A stretch of DNA of 64,000 nt from assembly GCA_030323885.1 (NCBI GenBank), contig CM059189.1:50565661-50629660 (forward strand), read 5' to 3'. This document shows positions 20,361 to 53,139 of this stretch, piece by piece. Source of the stretch: Branchipolynoe longqiensis. Its lineage: Eukaryota > Annelida > Polychaeta > Phyllodocida > Polynoidae. Under the pieces are notes generated by a model, which worked only from the letters and a program-made list of their open reading frames with translations, did no database searches and was not told where the DNA came from. The position numbers were made by a program, and so were the translations under genes. How positions within the stretch are numbered: the stretch's first letter is position 1; each line of letters starts with the position of its first letter.

Positions 20361-21720
20361 TGATGATTTTATTTACCCTGCTCATAATGGATAAGTGTCA
20401 ACACTTCGTTTTCACTGCTGGGCAGCACTAATCCAATTTTATTTAATAAATCTTTTTAATTTAGTTTTAGTTATAATTTTGGTTTTCTTGCTTCTGTTTA
20501 TGGCTTGTAACTGTTTGTAATTCTCAAACAGTACAAAATCCAGCTTTTAGTATACTTTGTGTTAGTCCATTTAAGAGGACAGACATGTGATCGGAACCTG
20601 AATTTTTGGTCAAACTGGTGATTTCTGGTTTTTGGTGTATTCATATAGAAAAACTTGTATGTTTTTTGGACAGATAATTACTTGACTGGATATTTGTGTA
20701 TATAATATGGAATTCTAGATGATGATACTGGACTTTACCATTTGAAAGAGACACTTTGTGAACTTTGAAGCTCGTTTTCTCAGAACTGCTTTTTCCAGGG
20801 TTTTGCCAATTTGCCCCCTCTAAAACTGTAAGTTATAATTGTAGCAGAAAGTTGAAACTTGGCAGTCTTATGTAAAAGTTGCTGCTGAGTGCAATAAGAT
20901 GGTTAAAAACACTGTATCTTTCATAGTTCAAGAGCTAGGGATGGAGATACAAAAATTGACCATTGAATTTGTTTCCCTCTGGTTCATCATGTAGGGACAT
21001 GTTGGTAATGACATATATAAATTCACAAACCACCTTATTGCACTCAACTGGACCAGTTCTTCATATAATAACTTGATTCAGGCAAATCTAGGCACATTTA
21101 GTATACTTCCTGGAGGGGGTAAAATTTAGATTTTTTTTCTTTGCAAGATCCTTCATCATATGACCCCTACTCAAGATAGAGCTTTGAAACTCTGCAAATA
21201 TGAGTCTCTTGATACAAAGAATGTGTGCTCCAATTTTCAAAGCTCTATCTGAAATAGTTTTTTGAGATATGGAAATCACCCGTGTGTCCCCTTAAACATC
21301 ATCTGTTTTTCTAGGTTGCATTATTTATTTAATAGTTTCCTAAACACTGTTGCGTTTTCTCATTTCGTGTTGCAGCGGGCAGTTTATTTCAAATATTGGC
21401 ACATTAGCTACACTGCGATCATATGCACTACATTTTGATTTTACCATGGCAGGTAACAGACCAGTGTTGCATCTTGTGCACCTTGTTTGTAACCAGCAAA
21501 CCACTCAAGTTTGACTGTATTCATTTTTTAAACTACCATATTCATTTTCGTATACCCGTTTCCAAACTATTAGTCAATTTTAATGGAGATTGGATAAGGA
21601 ACCTTTTTTTCTTTCTTTAAAAAAATAAATAAAATAAATGCACAGTTGGTGATGCCAACAAAGTCGCTGACCCCGTCTGCTGAGTTCGCTTAACCCTCTT
21701 TTTAAAAGCCTCTACAAATC
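20360..21720. other. Intergenic stretch, unclassified
   Basis: AT-rich, about 1.3 kb, with no ORF above background, splice-bounded exon or clear terminal repeats. Wording such as tttgaagctcgttttctcag suggests old transposon sequence but gives no family. Confidence 0.4.
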
Positions 21721-22349
21721 AGCAAAATCTGAGAAAACACTTTTAATACTACTGGCGTGGGGGTGATGAAAATGGGAAATATTGCGCCTAGAGCGGGACT
21801 AGAACTAGGTATCCCAAGTGATTTTAAAATACAGGTCCGAGCTTAATTTAATGGATTTCATCTGTTAGGATGTTTAATTTGAAACAAAATGATACTTCAT
21901 TTGTCAAAATCGCTCTAATATTAAGGAAGATATGGGCGTTTTTAGGTTGTTACTTAATTGGGCCCATCCAAACCTAAAAAGATAGCATTGTTGATGTTCC
22001 CCCAAATTAAAACTAATCACCCTATCTCACTTCTAATGTTTTTTCTGGTGATTTCATGGCCTGTATAAAGAGAATATAGAGATCTAGGGGTATGAGATGG
22101 TTACATTTCAAGATATGGATGTTCAAAGATGCTAAAAACTACAATTTCCCATAACTCACCATTTTTCAAATTTAGCTGTGGAGCACTTTTAGAGGTGGGC
22201 TTGTGGAAAAAATATGCACCCCAGATGGATTATTCTTATTTCTCCCTGACCTATAGGGAGTCTTGTCACCTCTATTTTTTTTCAGGACCGCATACGATTG
22301 GGAAAAGTTGATAGAAATAGGTCCAAAATGCTCCAGAGCTCAAAGTTTT

Positions 22350-22860
22350 AAATGACACAGAAAATCACCCGTACAAGATAATTGCATGAAATTTTCAGGC
22401 TTTATTAGGCTCAATATCTTCTTTCTATTTCAATTATATAAAATACACTTTGATATATGTGAATTATTTTAATTTTATAATGATTATTATCAAATCTGGC
22501 AAATTGCCCAATTTTGAACAAGTTTAAAATGACACAGAAAATCACCCGTACAAGATAAGTGCATGAAATCTTCAGGCTTTATTATCGTCAATATGCTCTT
22601 TCTATTTACAGTACATACAATATGCTTTGACATATGTGAATTATTTTAATTTTATAATGATTGTGATCAAATCTGGCAAAAAATGTCCAATTTTGAGCAA
22701 GTCTGAAATGGCACAGAAAAACACATGTACAAAATAATTCCATGAAATCTGGAGATTGTATTATCCTCAATATGCTCCTTCTATTTACATCATAATCTAT
22801 ATAATAAACTTTGATAGATGTGAATTATTTTTATTTTACAATGATTTTATACAGTTCTTC
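22350..22860. repeat. Tandem repeat of about 178 bp, three copies
   Basis: The word cagaaaatcacccgtacaag starts units at about 22354, 22531 and 22709; third unit most diverged. Lies inside module C'. Confidence 0.7.
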
Positions 22861-23035
22861 AAAAGTAGCAGAAATCCTTGCACATGGCCAGTCAGGTAAT
22901 AAGTACTACTACCACATAGGTATCCCAAGTGATTTTAAAAAACTGGTTTGAGCTTGATTTAATGGATTTCACTTGTTAGGATATTGAATTTGAAAGAAAA
23001 TGACATTTAATTTGTCAAAATTGATCTAATATTAA

Positions 23036-23382
23036 AGTTGCATAGTCCGATGGTTTTGAATTTCTGTATTTTTTCTGAGATAAATATATTAGATTGATCA
23101 CTAGTATCTACTTTACATTAGTTCAAAGTTACTTTTATTTAGAATGGTAAACTTTTGAGATATTTTGAGTGCAAACATTGAAAATTAGTTTTGGCAAGCT
23201 TGCCAAAACTCTGACACCATAGACTTCTGCAGTAACAGGTTCTGTTAAATTGACTCAGTACTGCCTTCTACGCAGAAACAAATGCTTAATAAGTGCATCA
23301 GTATCTAAGTTAGATATGTAGAATCAATTCTAGATCAATATTTTGGTTTTGAAAATTTGATGCTTCATCGGACTATGCAGCT
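23036..23382. mobile_element. TTAA MITE (Kolobok-like), intact, with paralogous empty site
   Basis: 347 bp, ends agttgcatagtccgatg / catcggactatgcagct, ttaa on both sides. The same target without the insert is read at 21918-21945 and in module B, so excision-style boundaries are certain. Confidence 0.88.
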
Positions 23383-24216
23383 TTAAGGAAGATATGGACG
23401 TTTTTAGGTTGCTACTCTATCGGTCCTGCTCAAAGATAAAAAGATAACATTTTTTATAGCTCCCAGAATTAAACTAGGGCAATGAGCAGAGGAATGAGGA
23501 AGACCAGTTCTCCTGCTTAAACTACTAATGTACCCAAAAACAGATTTTTTTTTTAAATTTATTTTTTTTAAATAAATTTAAAAAATAACCCCCAATTTTT
23601 AGTCATTAAATCGCCGTGCGCATGAGCGCCATAGGTTCGCATGAGTGCTGATAATTATGATTGGACAGGAAATTAAATTCTCTTTAATTCAATACCAACT
23701 TTTAATGGTTTTAAAATTATATTTTCAGTAGAAAATAGCACTTAAAATGGAAATTTTTGTAACTTCAAATTTCAATCATTTTTTTTGCATTTTCTCTAAA
23801 ATTAAAACATATACATATTTATATGAATGGAAAACTCGGAATCTCACCTATCTAGGGGTATTAGTACCTTTTTCCTGGGTACTTTGATCAACAAATGGCG
23901 TTGTTGCACAAATTGGATGTACACTGGCTAATTCTACCAGGGATACCATAACACATCTCCATCTGGGAATTACCATGGTTTGAGAGTGAAAACTGGGAGT
24001 TGGTGGTAGTTTTTATTTAGCTATATCAGGCTCACTTATTTGAATAATAAAATGAATCCAAGACCAGGTTAAAGGTAAGGGAACAAAGGTTGTTTCTGCT
24101 GTAATACATTTGTAAAAAATCCTTTGTGGTTTGTTTTGCCAGGGTGTTGAAGTGGAGCATTTTTTGACAGAATTTGGCATATTCAACAAGTAATCAGCCT
24201 GTGTTTGGGATACCTA

Positions 24217-24280
24217 CTCGAACCCACATCTCTTTGCATTCCGGGCCAGTGTGCTAACCATTACACCACCCAGGCTCCCT
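24217..24280 (-). mobile_element. tRNA-like SINE head split by the composite
   Basis: Minus strand: ggtggtgtaatggttagcac (A box) then gtgggttcgag, cut in its B box by the composite; the other half ttctagtcccgctctaggcg lies left of 21806. Confidence 0.55.
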
Positions 24281-24407
24281 GATATCACCACACTACCCAC
24301 GCCTACGTGGTTACTTGCCTGAGAGGTCAGTGCAGACCACTACACTCGTTCCCCTGGAATTCTAAGTGTTTTTAATGCTTACAATTACATACATACAGGC
24401 AATGCAC

Positions 24408-24431
24408 TCATCATCATCATCATCATCATGC
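24408..24431. repeat. (CAT)n microsatellite
   Basis: Eight uninterrupted tri-nucleotide units catcatcatcat. Confidence 0.9.
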
Positions 24432-24810
24432 TGTCGGTCGCAATGCGACAAAGACTGCTTTCATTACTTGACTGCCGCTCTCCATTTAGCTCTCTGCTGT
24501 GAGAGTTGCGTCCATGAGTGAAACACGCGTAACGACGAAAATTTATTTCACGATACAAAATCCAACAATGGATCAAATCTCTTCTCACCATGATTTTCAA
24601 ATATACCGTGGGCATCTACACACCTACTGATGATGTGGTGTCAAGTCATAAACAGGATGTTGTGCTATGATGCTATTACTGTGGGGTGTCACACATCGAT
24701 GAAGAAGAAACACACGTTCACCTGTTGTCATCTTCATCCTCTAAGTCATCACAATATCTTTTTCTACATGTTATAAGAAAACTTCTAACACTCAAAAGAA
24801 ATATTTGCAT

Positions 24811-25138
24811 ACATGTAATGTGTACAAATAATGAACAAATACAATTTTTGCATGCTATTAGCAATGTCTAACATAAGTCATTATTTAGTGTCACGTGAAA
24901 CATGTGTTACATGTTACATGAAACATGTTACAATTCCAAGAACATCAGAAGTTAGGGAAGTGTTCCAAGATTACACATGTAATGTGTACAAATAATGAAC
25001 AAATACAATTTTTGCATGCTATTAGCAATGTCTAACATAAGTCATTATTTAGTGTCACGTGAAACATGTGTTACATGTTACATGAAACATGTTACAATTC
25101 CAAGAACATCAGAAGTTAGGGAAGTGTTCCAAGATTAC
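24811..25138. repeat. Identical 164-bp tandem duplication
   Basis: 24811-24974 and 24975-25138 appear identical base for base, so the duplication is recent (or an assembly effect). Confidence 0.9.
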
Positions 25139-25663
25139 TTTGAAATATGTCCACAGCATCAAAAACTAATAAGCATAAATACTTTTTCATCATCTGTGGT
25201 GCTTGTCTCATCATGAAGGAACAACTTTTCCTTTCCATGTAACGCATGTTTCAGTGTAACAATTTTATAAGTCCTCTGTTCTACTCTCAAGTGGACGGAC
25301 CGTCATAAAATTGCACTTAGTTACTCCTAGTGAGAGCAGTTCAAAACCGTACTAGGAAAAAATAAGGGTCTTGTTCTAAATCTGACACTAGGCAGCTTTT
25401 TGTGTTACACCGAAACACGTGTAACGTTCTCCACTTAGTCATGTTCAAAGCCACCTTGACTTGCAGTCGAGGTCCAAACTGCTTTTCTTTTAATTGTGCC
25501 TTAAAATAGGATATATATGTGGAACACAAGCCTAACTAGGATAAGCTGTGACGTATCTAAGTTTTGACCCCTGATTCCCCCTTTTTAGGACCAGCAGCAA
25601 AGAAGAACCCATATATATATTTTTTTTTTTTATAGTTGGTATTCTGTTTCAAACAAGAGCTAA

Positions 25664-26234
25664 TGGTGCAGTCACACTACGACGTAATGGACAACGAGTG
25701 TCCAACGAGTTGGATTTTCTCAAAAAAACGGACGACGTATGCAAATTTGGGGCCAAGTTGGACGACACCGCGGCGTGGGTCTAACGTCATTGGAACGAGA
25801 GAGGACGTAGAAGATATGTGGTTGGTTGGTTGTGCGTCTGTGTCTGTGTGTGTATGTGTCTGTATTTGTGTGTATGTATGTGTGTGTGTATGTCTGTGTG
25901 TGTCTGTCCTATACATTAATTACACACACACACACACAAAAACAACCAACAATCAACCAACGTGGTCATAACGAGAGCCTAATGATGTGACCGAGAGCGT
26001 GACGAGTACGTAAAGTCGAAGACAAGACCGTAACGTGAACAAGTTCTGAACTCGTCGAGCTACGTCCAACTTTTTCAACATGTCCAAAACCTTGACGTCT
26101 TGCCGACGAGAGTGGACGAGTTGCGACGACACCCTAACGAAACCGTAACGAGATTCGAACGAGACCCGACAAGTTCCCAAAAGTCCAACTCGTTGGACAC
26201 TCATTGGCCATTACGCCGTAGTGTGACTGCAACA
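25664..26234. mobile_element. PIF/Harbinger-like MITE with ACGA words and a (TG)n/(CA)n core
   Basis: Ends tggtgcagtcacactacg / cgtagtgtgactgcaaca, TSD taa, inverted ends extend to about 50 bp (gagtgtccaacgagttgga). Interior holds scattered acga/gacg words and, at about 25845-25940, a (TG)n tract followed by (CA)n. Confidence 0.65.
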
Positions 26235-26521
26235 TAAGATGAGCTCACCACGACCCTCCCGGAGGGGAGATGACAGGGGAGAGAGGTGAGGAGGGAGGGA
26301 GGTCAGAGGTCAGCTCGACGGGTAGGAGTGATGAACGGGGCGGCAGGAGGAGAGATGTGCACCGTATGAACGCAGCACCCTCAGCACCAGCAACACTCAC
26401 ACCCCCACCCCAGCAACTCTCCCACCCACACCCCGAAAGTTCTAGAATATCAAAAATCTAGGCAGCCAACATAGTTGGTTGTTTTTATTTCATCAAAATC
26501 CATACAGCATCATGGTTTTAC

Positions 26522-26924
26522 TAGATAAAGGATTCACCTGGTACTCGCAGTACACGGGTGAATACCAACCCTATATAAAAACGGTCGAAAAAGTGGGTTA
26601 ATGAATTGAGAGCCTAATTTTACAATCTAAGAAGCAACAATTATTCCTTACATGTCTTATTGATAGCCCGCTACCTTTGAATTGAAAAATATAATATATC
26701 TAGTTTAATGAGATTTAAAAGTGAAATCGACGGCGTTCTGTGGCCGCCATCTTGTCTTTTTGCATTCTCTCCCATTTCACCAACTCTGTGCCTATATGGG
26801 TAGCCATTTGATACTGGAGCCACAGTTTCTACTTCATGTTCCATACTAAACCTATTTTCGCATGTATTTACACTACGTTGTCCTTCACCCGTGCAATACA
26901 AGTATCGGGTGAATCTTTTATCTA
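26522..26924. mobile_element. MITE with TAGATAAAGGATTCACC ends and 8-bp TSD
   Basis: Inverted ends about 40 bp long, perfect ggttttac at 26514-26521 and 26925-26932. TSD length and TAG start fit hAT. A partial copy is at 41004-41320. Confidence 0.8.
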
Positions 26925-27088
26925 GGTTTTACAAGCTGTTGAAGTCAACCAAGTCATCAAACAGATAAGTAATGTTTGAAAATCATGCTAGTAGTTTGAC
27001 AATCCTTAATATTTAGTTATTTATCTTTCATTTGATACCTATATTGCGTATATCTGTCCTTTCGGAAAGACACTACAGCACTTTTTAA

Positions 27089-27500
27089 TTTTTGTGTCCA
27101 TCGGCGGCATCGCTAAATTTGCGGCGTTTGCCGGTACGCCCAGTGCAAAACGTCAGTTTTATTCAAAATTAATAGAAATCCAGAACCCTAACCTTAGCAA
27201 TTTAATATAATCTTTTTGTTAAACATGTTTTCTATGTGTATTCCAATCAGTTTGTTTCTAGGTGGTGTGGTTTTATAGAGATATTTAACTTTTTCTGTAT
27301 GAAGATTGCTCACTGCCATTGACAATGCATTGAGTTTGCCCGAACGCGCAGTGCAAAACGTCAGTTTTATTCAAAATTAATAGAAATCCAGAACCCTAAC
27401 CTTATCAATTTAATATAATCTTTTTGTTAAACATGTTTTCTATGTGTATTCCAATCAGTTTGTTTCTAGGTGGTGTGGTTTTATAGATATTTGTCCATTA
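27089..27500 (+). repeat. Satellite-like units, forward orientation (two)
   Basis: Repeats gcgcagtgcaaaacgtcagt and the following ~230 bp twice; the same unit is reversed at 29306-30640 and again forward at 53640-53995. Confidence 0.75.
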
Positions 27501-28602
27501 ATACAGAAACTACAAAGAAATGTACCCATCCTGGAACACAAATGGTCACTACTTAATAGCTATAACCAATACTACGCAATAGGACAAAATGTTGATTTCT
27601 AGGAAAACTAAATCGTAGATAACTTTGGAACGACTAATCATATTTACTCGAATTAAAAAACCCTTTAATCTTTTCTGTGAGCTCTGTCTGTCTACCGATT
27701 TGCAGTACTGTACAACAATGTTACAATTTTCATGTGATGTACCTAATTATTAGTATATTTAAGACCCAACTCTTTTGTCAAGTTTTGAGTGATGCAATTT
27801 ATTTAAAAAAATTTTAAAAGCAAATATATTCGTCTAAATTAGATTGATCGTTAGAATTTACGTTAATTTAGTTTAAAATAACTGTTATTATGGCTAAGTT
27901 TTGAGACATTTAAAGTGAAAACGTCAACAAATATTATTGGCATGCAAACCAAAAAATTGCAAAATCTTGACACTCACACTGTGACCGTAGCATTATAAAC
28001 ATATGCTTCAGGTTCAGCACAGGCAGCAGTAACAGGTTCAACAAAATTACTATACAGCAACAAATGCTTAAAAACTGTAAAAAGTACATCAGTAATTGGA
28101 TATGTACTAATAATGTAGGTTCGAATATACGTTTGTGAAATGGTCTTGAGACTTGACTGTCTTGAGCCTGTGGCTGTGTGTGTGAACTGCGGCTAAATCC
28201 AAACATCGTTATGTTACCGCCGGTTTTAAGCAATCATATTTATGCACAATGAATGATTGAATGAATGACCAGTTCGCGAACCCAGTGTTTTAACATTTTT
28301 CGTAAAATCCTACTCCATCACATATGAGAGAGAACAGTGATGTTCAAATATGCATATAGATTGTTGTAGATCCACCCAAACACAAGCAACCCCACCAAGT
28401 CCAAGAAGAAATAGCTGATACACAAGACGATCGACGACAGAATCGGGGGGACATTTTAGCGCCACTTCCAGATAAATACAAATATCACACATGGAAACGA
28501 GGCTACATGCGAATGTTAATGTCACCATTGGGAATATAGTGTTTGTATTCATAATATGAGCTAGACAAATTAGCTATTGCAAAATATTTAAAGAAACTTT
28601 AC

Positions 28603-28711
28603 CTAATGCAGGTGGTACAGTGCGCGGTGTGCTTTCAAAATTCCCAACCCTTTCAACGTTATCCAATCAGCGACTGACTCAGTTGTGACGTCACAAAGCA
28701 ATATGGCGGCG
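28603..28711 (-). promoter_or_regulatory. Candidate INCENP promoter and untranslated first exon
   Basis: Read on the minus strand, a tight cluster holds a YY1-type CCGCCATATTG (28699-28711), a perfect CRE TGACGTCA (28686-28693), a CCAAT box in reverse (28663-28670) and then a consensus donor ATTAG|gtaaag at 28603. Such clusters mark housekeeping promoters. Linking it to the acceptor at 19277 is inference; the plus-strand direction is also possible. Confidence 0.42.
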
Positions 28712-29305
28712 ATCGGAGTTATCATGTTTACCGATAGTTTAGTATTTAACTCATGCTTTTGACTGACTATGTGTTGCAATAAAAGGAAGAAGGCGTAGTA
28801 TTTGATTGTATCATTTATTTATGGTCGTAGCTTTAAAATATACTCTAGATTGCAAAGTGGTGCAGATGCTCCCCGGTGCGTTCAACTCGAGTAGACGGCA
28901 TACGCCAAAACACGCCGACTTCCCCAGGGTGCGTCCAAAGACGAGAGATCACTTTTAGCATGAAATGACACACTCAGAAGCTATATTTTATGACACTGGC
29001 TACGCGTACGTGAGTCGTATTCATAGCCTGCAGGTCTAGACGTACGGCAGTGTTTGCGCGTGCACCCTATATTATAGTTCCTCACGTATCTTTAGCCTTT
29101 GTGTCTACGTATACGTGAGCCATATTCGTATCAATCCAATCAATTCAATTCAATTATCCTGCCAGTCTAGATATATATGGCAGTGTTTGCGCCCCAGTTC
29201 CTCACGTATCTAATTGGTGCTTTGAAAGCAAATTTCTCTTATTTCTATTAAATAGTTTAGATCTTTCTCTACAATTTCACATTAATTTTTCATTAATCAG
29301 CCAAT

Positions 29306-30640
29306 GGGCACACTGTAACACTGCAAATTCAATGGATATGAGCAATCTTCATAAAGAAGAAGTGTAATATCTCTAAAACTACACCACCTAGAGACAAACC
29401 ACTTGGTAGACATATAGAAAACATATTCAACAAATAGATTATATTAAATTTATCAGGTTAGGGTTCTGCATTTCTATTAATTTTGAATAAAATAAATGTT
29501 TTGCACTGCGCGTACCGGCAAACTCAATGCAATGTCAATGGCCTTGAGCAATCTTGAATTATATTCATACAGAAGAAGTGAAATATCTCTAAAACCACAC
29601 CACCTAGAGACAAACCGCTTGGTAGACATATAGAAAACATATTCAACGAATAGATTATATCAAATTGATTAGGATAGGGTTCTGCATTTCTATTAATTTT
29701 GAATAAAATAAACGTTTTGCACTGCGCGTACCGGCAAACTCAATGCCTAGACCGTCAGGCTATGCGTACGGCTCACGTATGTGTAGACACAATCATCGCG
29801 TTTTGGAGATGCTGATAGGTTCCATTATGTCATATGATGTCTCTGGAGGCCATAACTATTGTGCGATGTAAAATATGCTTAGTTATAACATGCATTTTGC
29901 CAACACATAGACCGAATATGTTAACAGGATAATGGGGGAGCCAATGGGGGACCTCCTACTTCTTAGTTCAAGTTCTTGCCGCTCGCATCGCCACTGAAGT
30001 AGTGGGCCTCTAGGGCACACTGTAACACTGCAAATTCAATGGATATGAGCAATCTTCATAAAGAAGAAGTGTAATATCTCTAAAACTACACCACCTAGAG
30101 ACAAACCACTTGGTAGACATATAGAAAACATATTCAACAAATAGATTATATTAAATTTATCAGGTTAGGGTTCTGCATTTCTATTAATTTTGAATAAAAT
30201 AAATGTTTTGCACTGCACGTACCGGCAAACTCAATGCAATGTCAATGGCCATGAGCAATCTTGAATTATATTCATACAGAAGAAGTGAAATATCTCTAAA
30301 ACCACACCACCTAGAGACAAACCGCTTGGTAGACATATAGAAAACATATTCAACGAATAGATTATATCAAATTGATAAGGATAGGGTTCTGCATTTCTAT
30401 TAATTTTGAATAAAATAAACGTTTTGCACTGCGCGTACCGGCAAACTCAATGCATTGTCAATGGCAATATCTCTAAAACCACACAACTTAGAAACAAACT
30501 GTTTGGTACACATATAGAAAACATATCCAACGATTAGAATATATTAAATTTATAAGGTTATGGTGCTGTATTTCTATTGATTTTGAATAAAATAGACGTT
30601 TTGCACTGCGCGTCCCGGCAACTCATTGCATTGTCAATGG
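29306..30640 (-). repeat. Satellite-like units, reverse orientation (five) in a segmental duplication
   Basis: Units of about 229 bp start near 29306, 29531, 30013, 30239 and 30457. 29306-29746 and 30013-30453 are almost identical two-unit blocks. Confidence 0.78.
29743..29931. repeat. 189-bp duplicated block, copy 1
   Basis: Identical to 31077-31265 as far as read (atgcctagaccgtcaggcta to atgttaacaggata). Confidence 0.85.
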
Positions 30641-31076
30641 CCGTTTATGCCCACTAGTACCGATGCGCCACCTAGTGTCGGAAAAACTAACTAGCCCACA
30701 TGTCCCCCATTGGAAGTTCTTGAATTTATTTTGTGAAAATAGTTATTGAGGCCGGGATCCGGTACAGCTACCATTGCACTGACACTAATATCCCAACTTT
30801 TACTATTATCTCTATTTTTTAATCCTTTAGGGGAAAATTGCTCTTAGGTTAAATTAAATACTTCAGATATTCCTCTTCAATCGCACATTAAGATCTTTTT
30901 AATCAACCAAATGAAAGCTTTTAAATTTATTTTGCAAAAATAAATGCTCCGTTTGCCGATACGCATAGCTGCACGTCCACATTACTCACCGTCAACAGTG
31001 CAAGGGGGAAATTTCAAACGGATGCGCGCACATTTCGCAAAACATATGGGCGCACATGGGCCTTAGTTCCTCACAT

Positions 31077-31265
31077 ATGCCTAGACCGTCAGGCTATGCG
31101 TACGGCTCACGTATGTGTAGACACAATCATCGCGTTTTGGAGATGCTGATAGGTTCCATTATGTCATATGATGTCTCTGGAGGCCATAACTATTGTGCGA
31201 TGTAAAATATGCTTAGTTATAACATGCATTTTGCCAACACATAGACCGAATATGTTAACAGGATA
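31077..31265. repeat. 189-bp duplicated block, copy 2
   Basis: Second copy of 29743-29931, followed by unrelated AT-rich sequence. Confidence 0.85.
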
Positions 31266-31438
31266 CTATGCCTAAAAAGTATAAGTTGGATGAGGAATAA
31301 TAATATTATAATGCATTCCAACATATTTGCAATGATACATTATGCACGTCAGCATTATGTAATCATATTAAAAACTACATACAATTTTAGTTTGCATATT
31401 GTCTTATCCAAGGTTGTAATATTTTGGAATAAAAGTTA

Positions 31439-31575
31439 AGTTGCATATGATTGTGAGTTTTCTTCAATTTTCTGAGATAGGTACATTAGATTGGTCATTA
31501 TAATTTTATTTATTTAGTTTGATGTAACTTTTTATTTTAAATGGCTAACTTTGGAGATAACGTCAAGAATGTCTT
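31439..31575. mobile_element. TTAA MITE left part, diverged
   Basis: ttaagttgcatatgattgtg and ttttaaatggctaactttgg match the family; the right end is missing. Confidence 0.45.
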
Positions 31576-32064
31576 GATGTCGGCGTGACATCACAACCCT
31601 GGAAACTAGCCCGCGAAAGGGAAAACACTGCACTAATGTGTGCTGCAGCAATGCTATGTCTAAGCATATCTTAATGCGTGATTGAAGAGGAAGATCTGAA
31701 GTATTTAATTTAACCTCAGAGCAATTTTCTCTGAAAGTATTAAAAACAGAGATAATAGTGAAAGTTGGGAAATTCTGAGTGTCAGTGCCAGTGTTAGCCT
31801 TACCAGATCATGGCCTCAAAAACTATTTTCGCTAAATAAATTCAAGAACTTCCAATTGGCTGATAAAAAAAAGCTGAATGTGAAATTGTAGAGAAAGATC
31901 TGAACTATTTAATAGAAACAAGAGAAATTTGCTTTCAAAGCACCATAAAGCACAAATTACTGTGATAGGGTAGTTTTAATGTTGTCTCTATGACAGTGGC
32001 ATTTGTTTTACCCTTCGCGCGTTGCGAACGCAAAAAGTGCCCGGATGTCCGACATCGAGAGATT

Positions 32065-32165
32065 GGTTTGACTCGACCATGGTTCGAACCCGCGGGTTCG
32101 AATCCTATGTCTATGACCTATCAAAACGAGAGACGGACGCCTAACTCATCCGGTTATCCCATCTG
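32065..32165 (-). mobile_element. SINE head fragment, type I, upstream of R-Ras
   Basis: Minus strand gggataaccggatgagttag and gggttcgaaccatggtcgag. Lies about 320 bases before the R-Ras ATG. Confidence 0.6.
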
Positions 32166-32388
32166 ATTAAAAGGTTGTTTCTTGTTTTGGGGGGAGTTTT
32201 CAGTCGCGTTGGCGCACTGAAAGCTGCAAATCTGCAGCACTGTAAGGGCACGGCCCAAGGCCCAATGCGGCCGGGAGTCTGACGATCGACATTGGGAGTG
32301 TCTATTCTCATATCCTTATGGAGATCCTCAGGCACACTCCAAACGAACGCGCCGCCCCTCGGCCGTCTGACTGCAGAACACTGACGTC

Positions 32389-32420
32389 GATCTAATCCTG
32401 ACTCATAGCAGGATTAGATC
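32389..32420. promoter_or_regulatory. Inverted TAATCC (OTX-type) sites upstream of R-Ras
   Basis: GATCTAATCCTG, an 8-base loop actcatag, and CAGGATTAGATC form a perfect 12-bp inverted repeat 67-98 bases before the R-Ras ATG. Each arm holds a TAATCC core, the site of bicoid/OTX-class homeodomains. It lies in the likely 5'UTR or core promoter; function is inferred. Confidence 0.4.
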
Positions 32421-32486
32421 AACACGGCGGGTCGGAACAGGATTGTGCATATTGCAAAAGTGTAACCGTATAAGGACGGTCTCACT

Positions 32487-52648
<20,162 letters not shown>

Positions 52649-53139
52649 TTGCAGCTTGTTCTTGACTCTATTATAATACTCGCGGGTTCAGAATTGTATC
52701 CATTTTCAAAGGGTGCGCAGATGCCCAGCGCCCGAAGGTTCATGGTTGTATATATACACACCCTCCAAGGGTGGCCAATCGTTGCTGTCCACAGGCGCAC
52801 AGTGACACGCAGTCCGAGGATTTGCAGTTCTCAGTGACATGCATGCTGACAAGCCGGTGCAGTGCGGTGCGGTGCGGGTTATTTCACAACCCACATCCAC
52901 AATTCTACGTGCCCAGACTGTCATCGTCATGGTTATTAGTCTTTCATCATCTGCTTGTTTCATGCCGTCGTTCAGAGGACGGAGCCAGGCATTGCCCTGT
53001 GCGGGAGGAAGAGTGGAACGGGGAGGACGAGGAGGGCAGCATCGTCATCACCACGTTCTGGAAGTCCACATTGTCACTCCAGCGTTCAGTATTGTTCAAC
53101 TCGCCATCAACTGCTGTGTTCAGACGCTCATATCCAAAG

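Larger units (their letters stand above)
21806..24216. mobile_element. Second composite transposon (reverse orientation)
   Basis: Module C' 21806 to about 22895, spacer gtaataagtactactaccac, module B' 22917-24216; outer ends TAGGTATCCCAA / TTGGGATACCTA. Flanks ctagaac and ctcgaac match 6 of 7. The inner end of C' is lost; B' carries the TTAA MITE at 23036. Confidence 0.72.
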
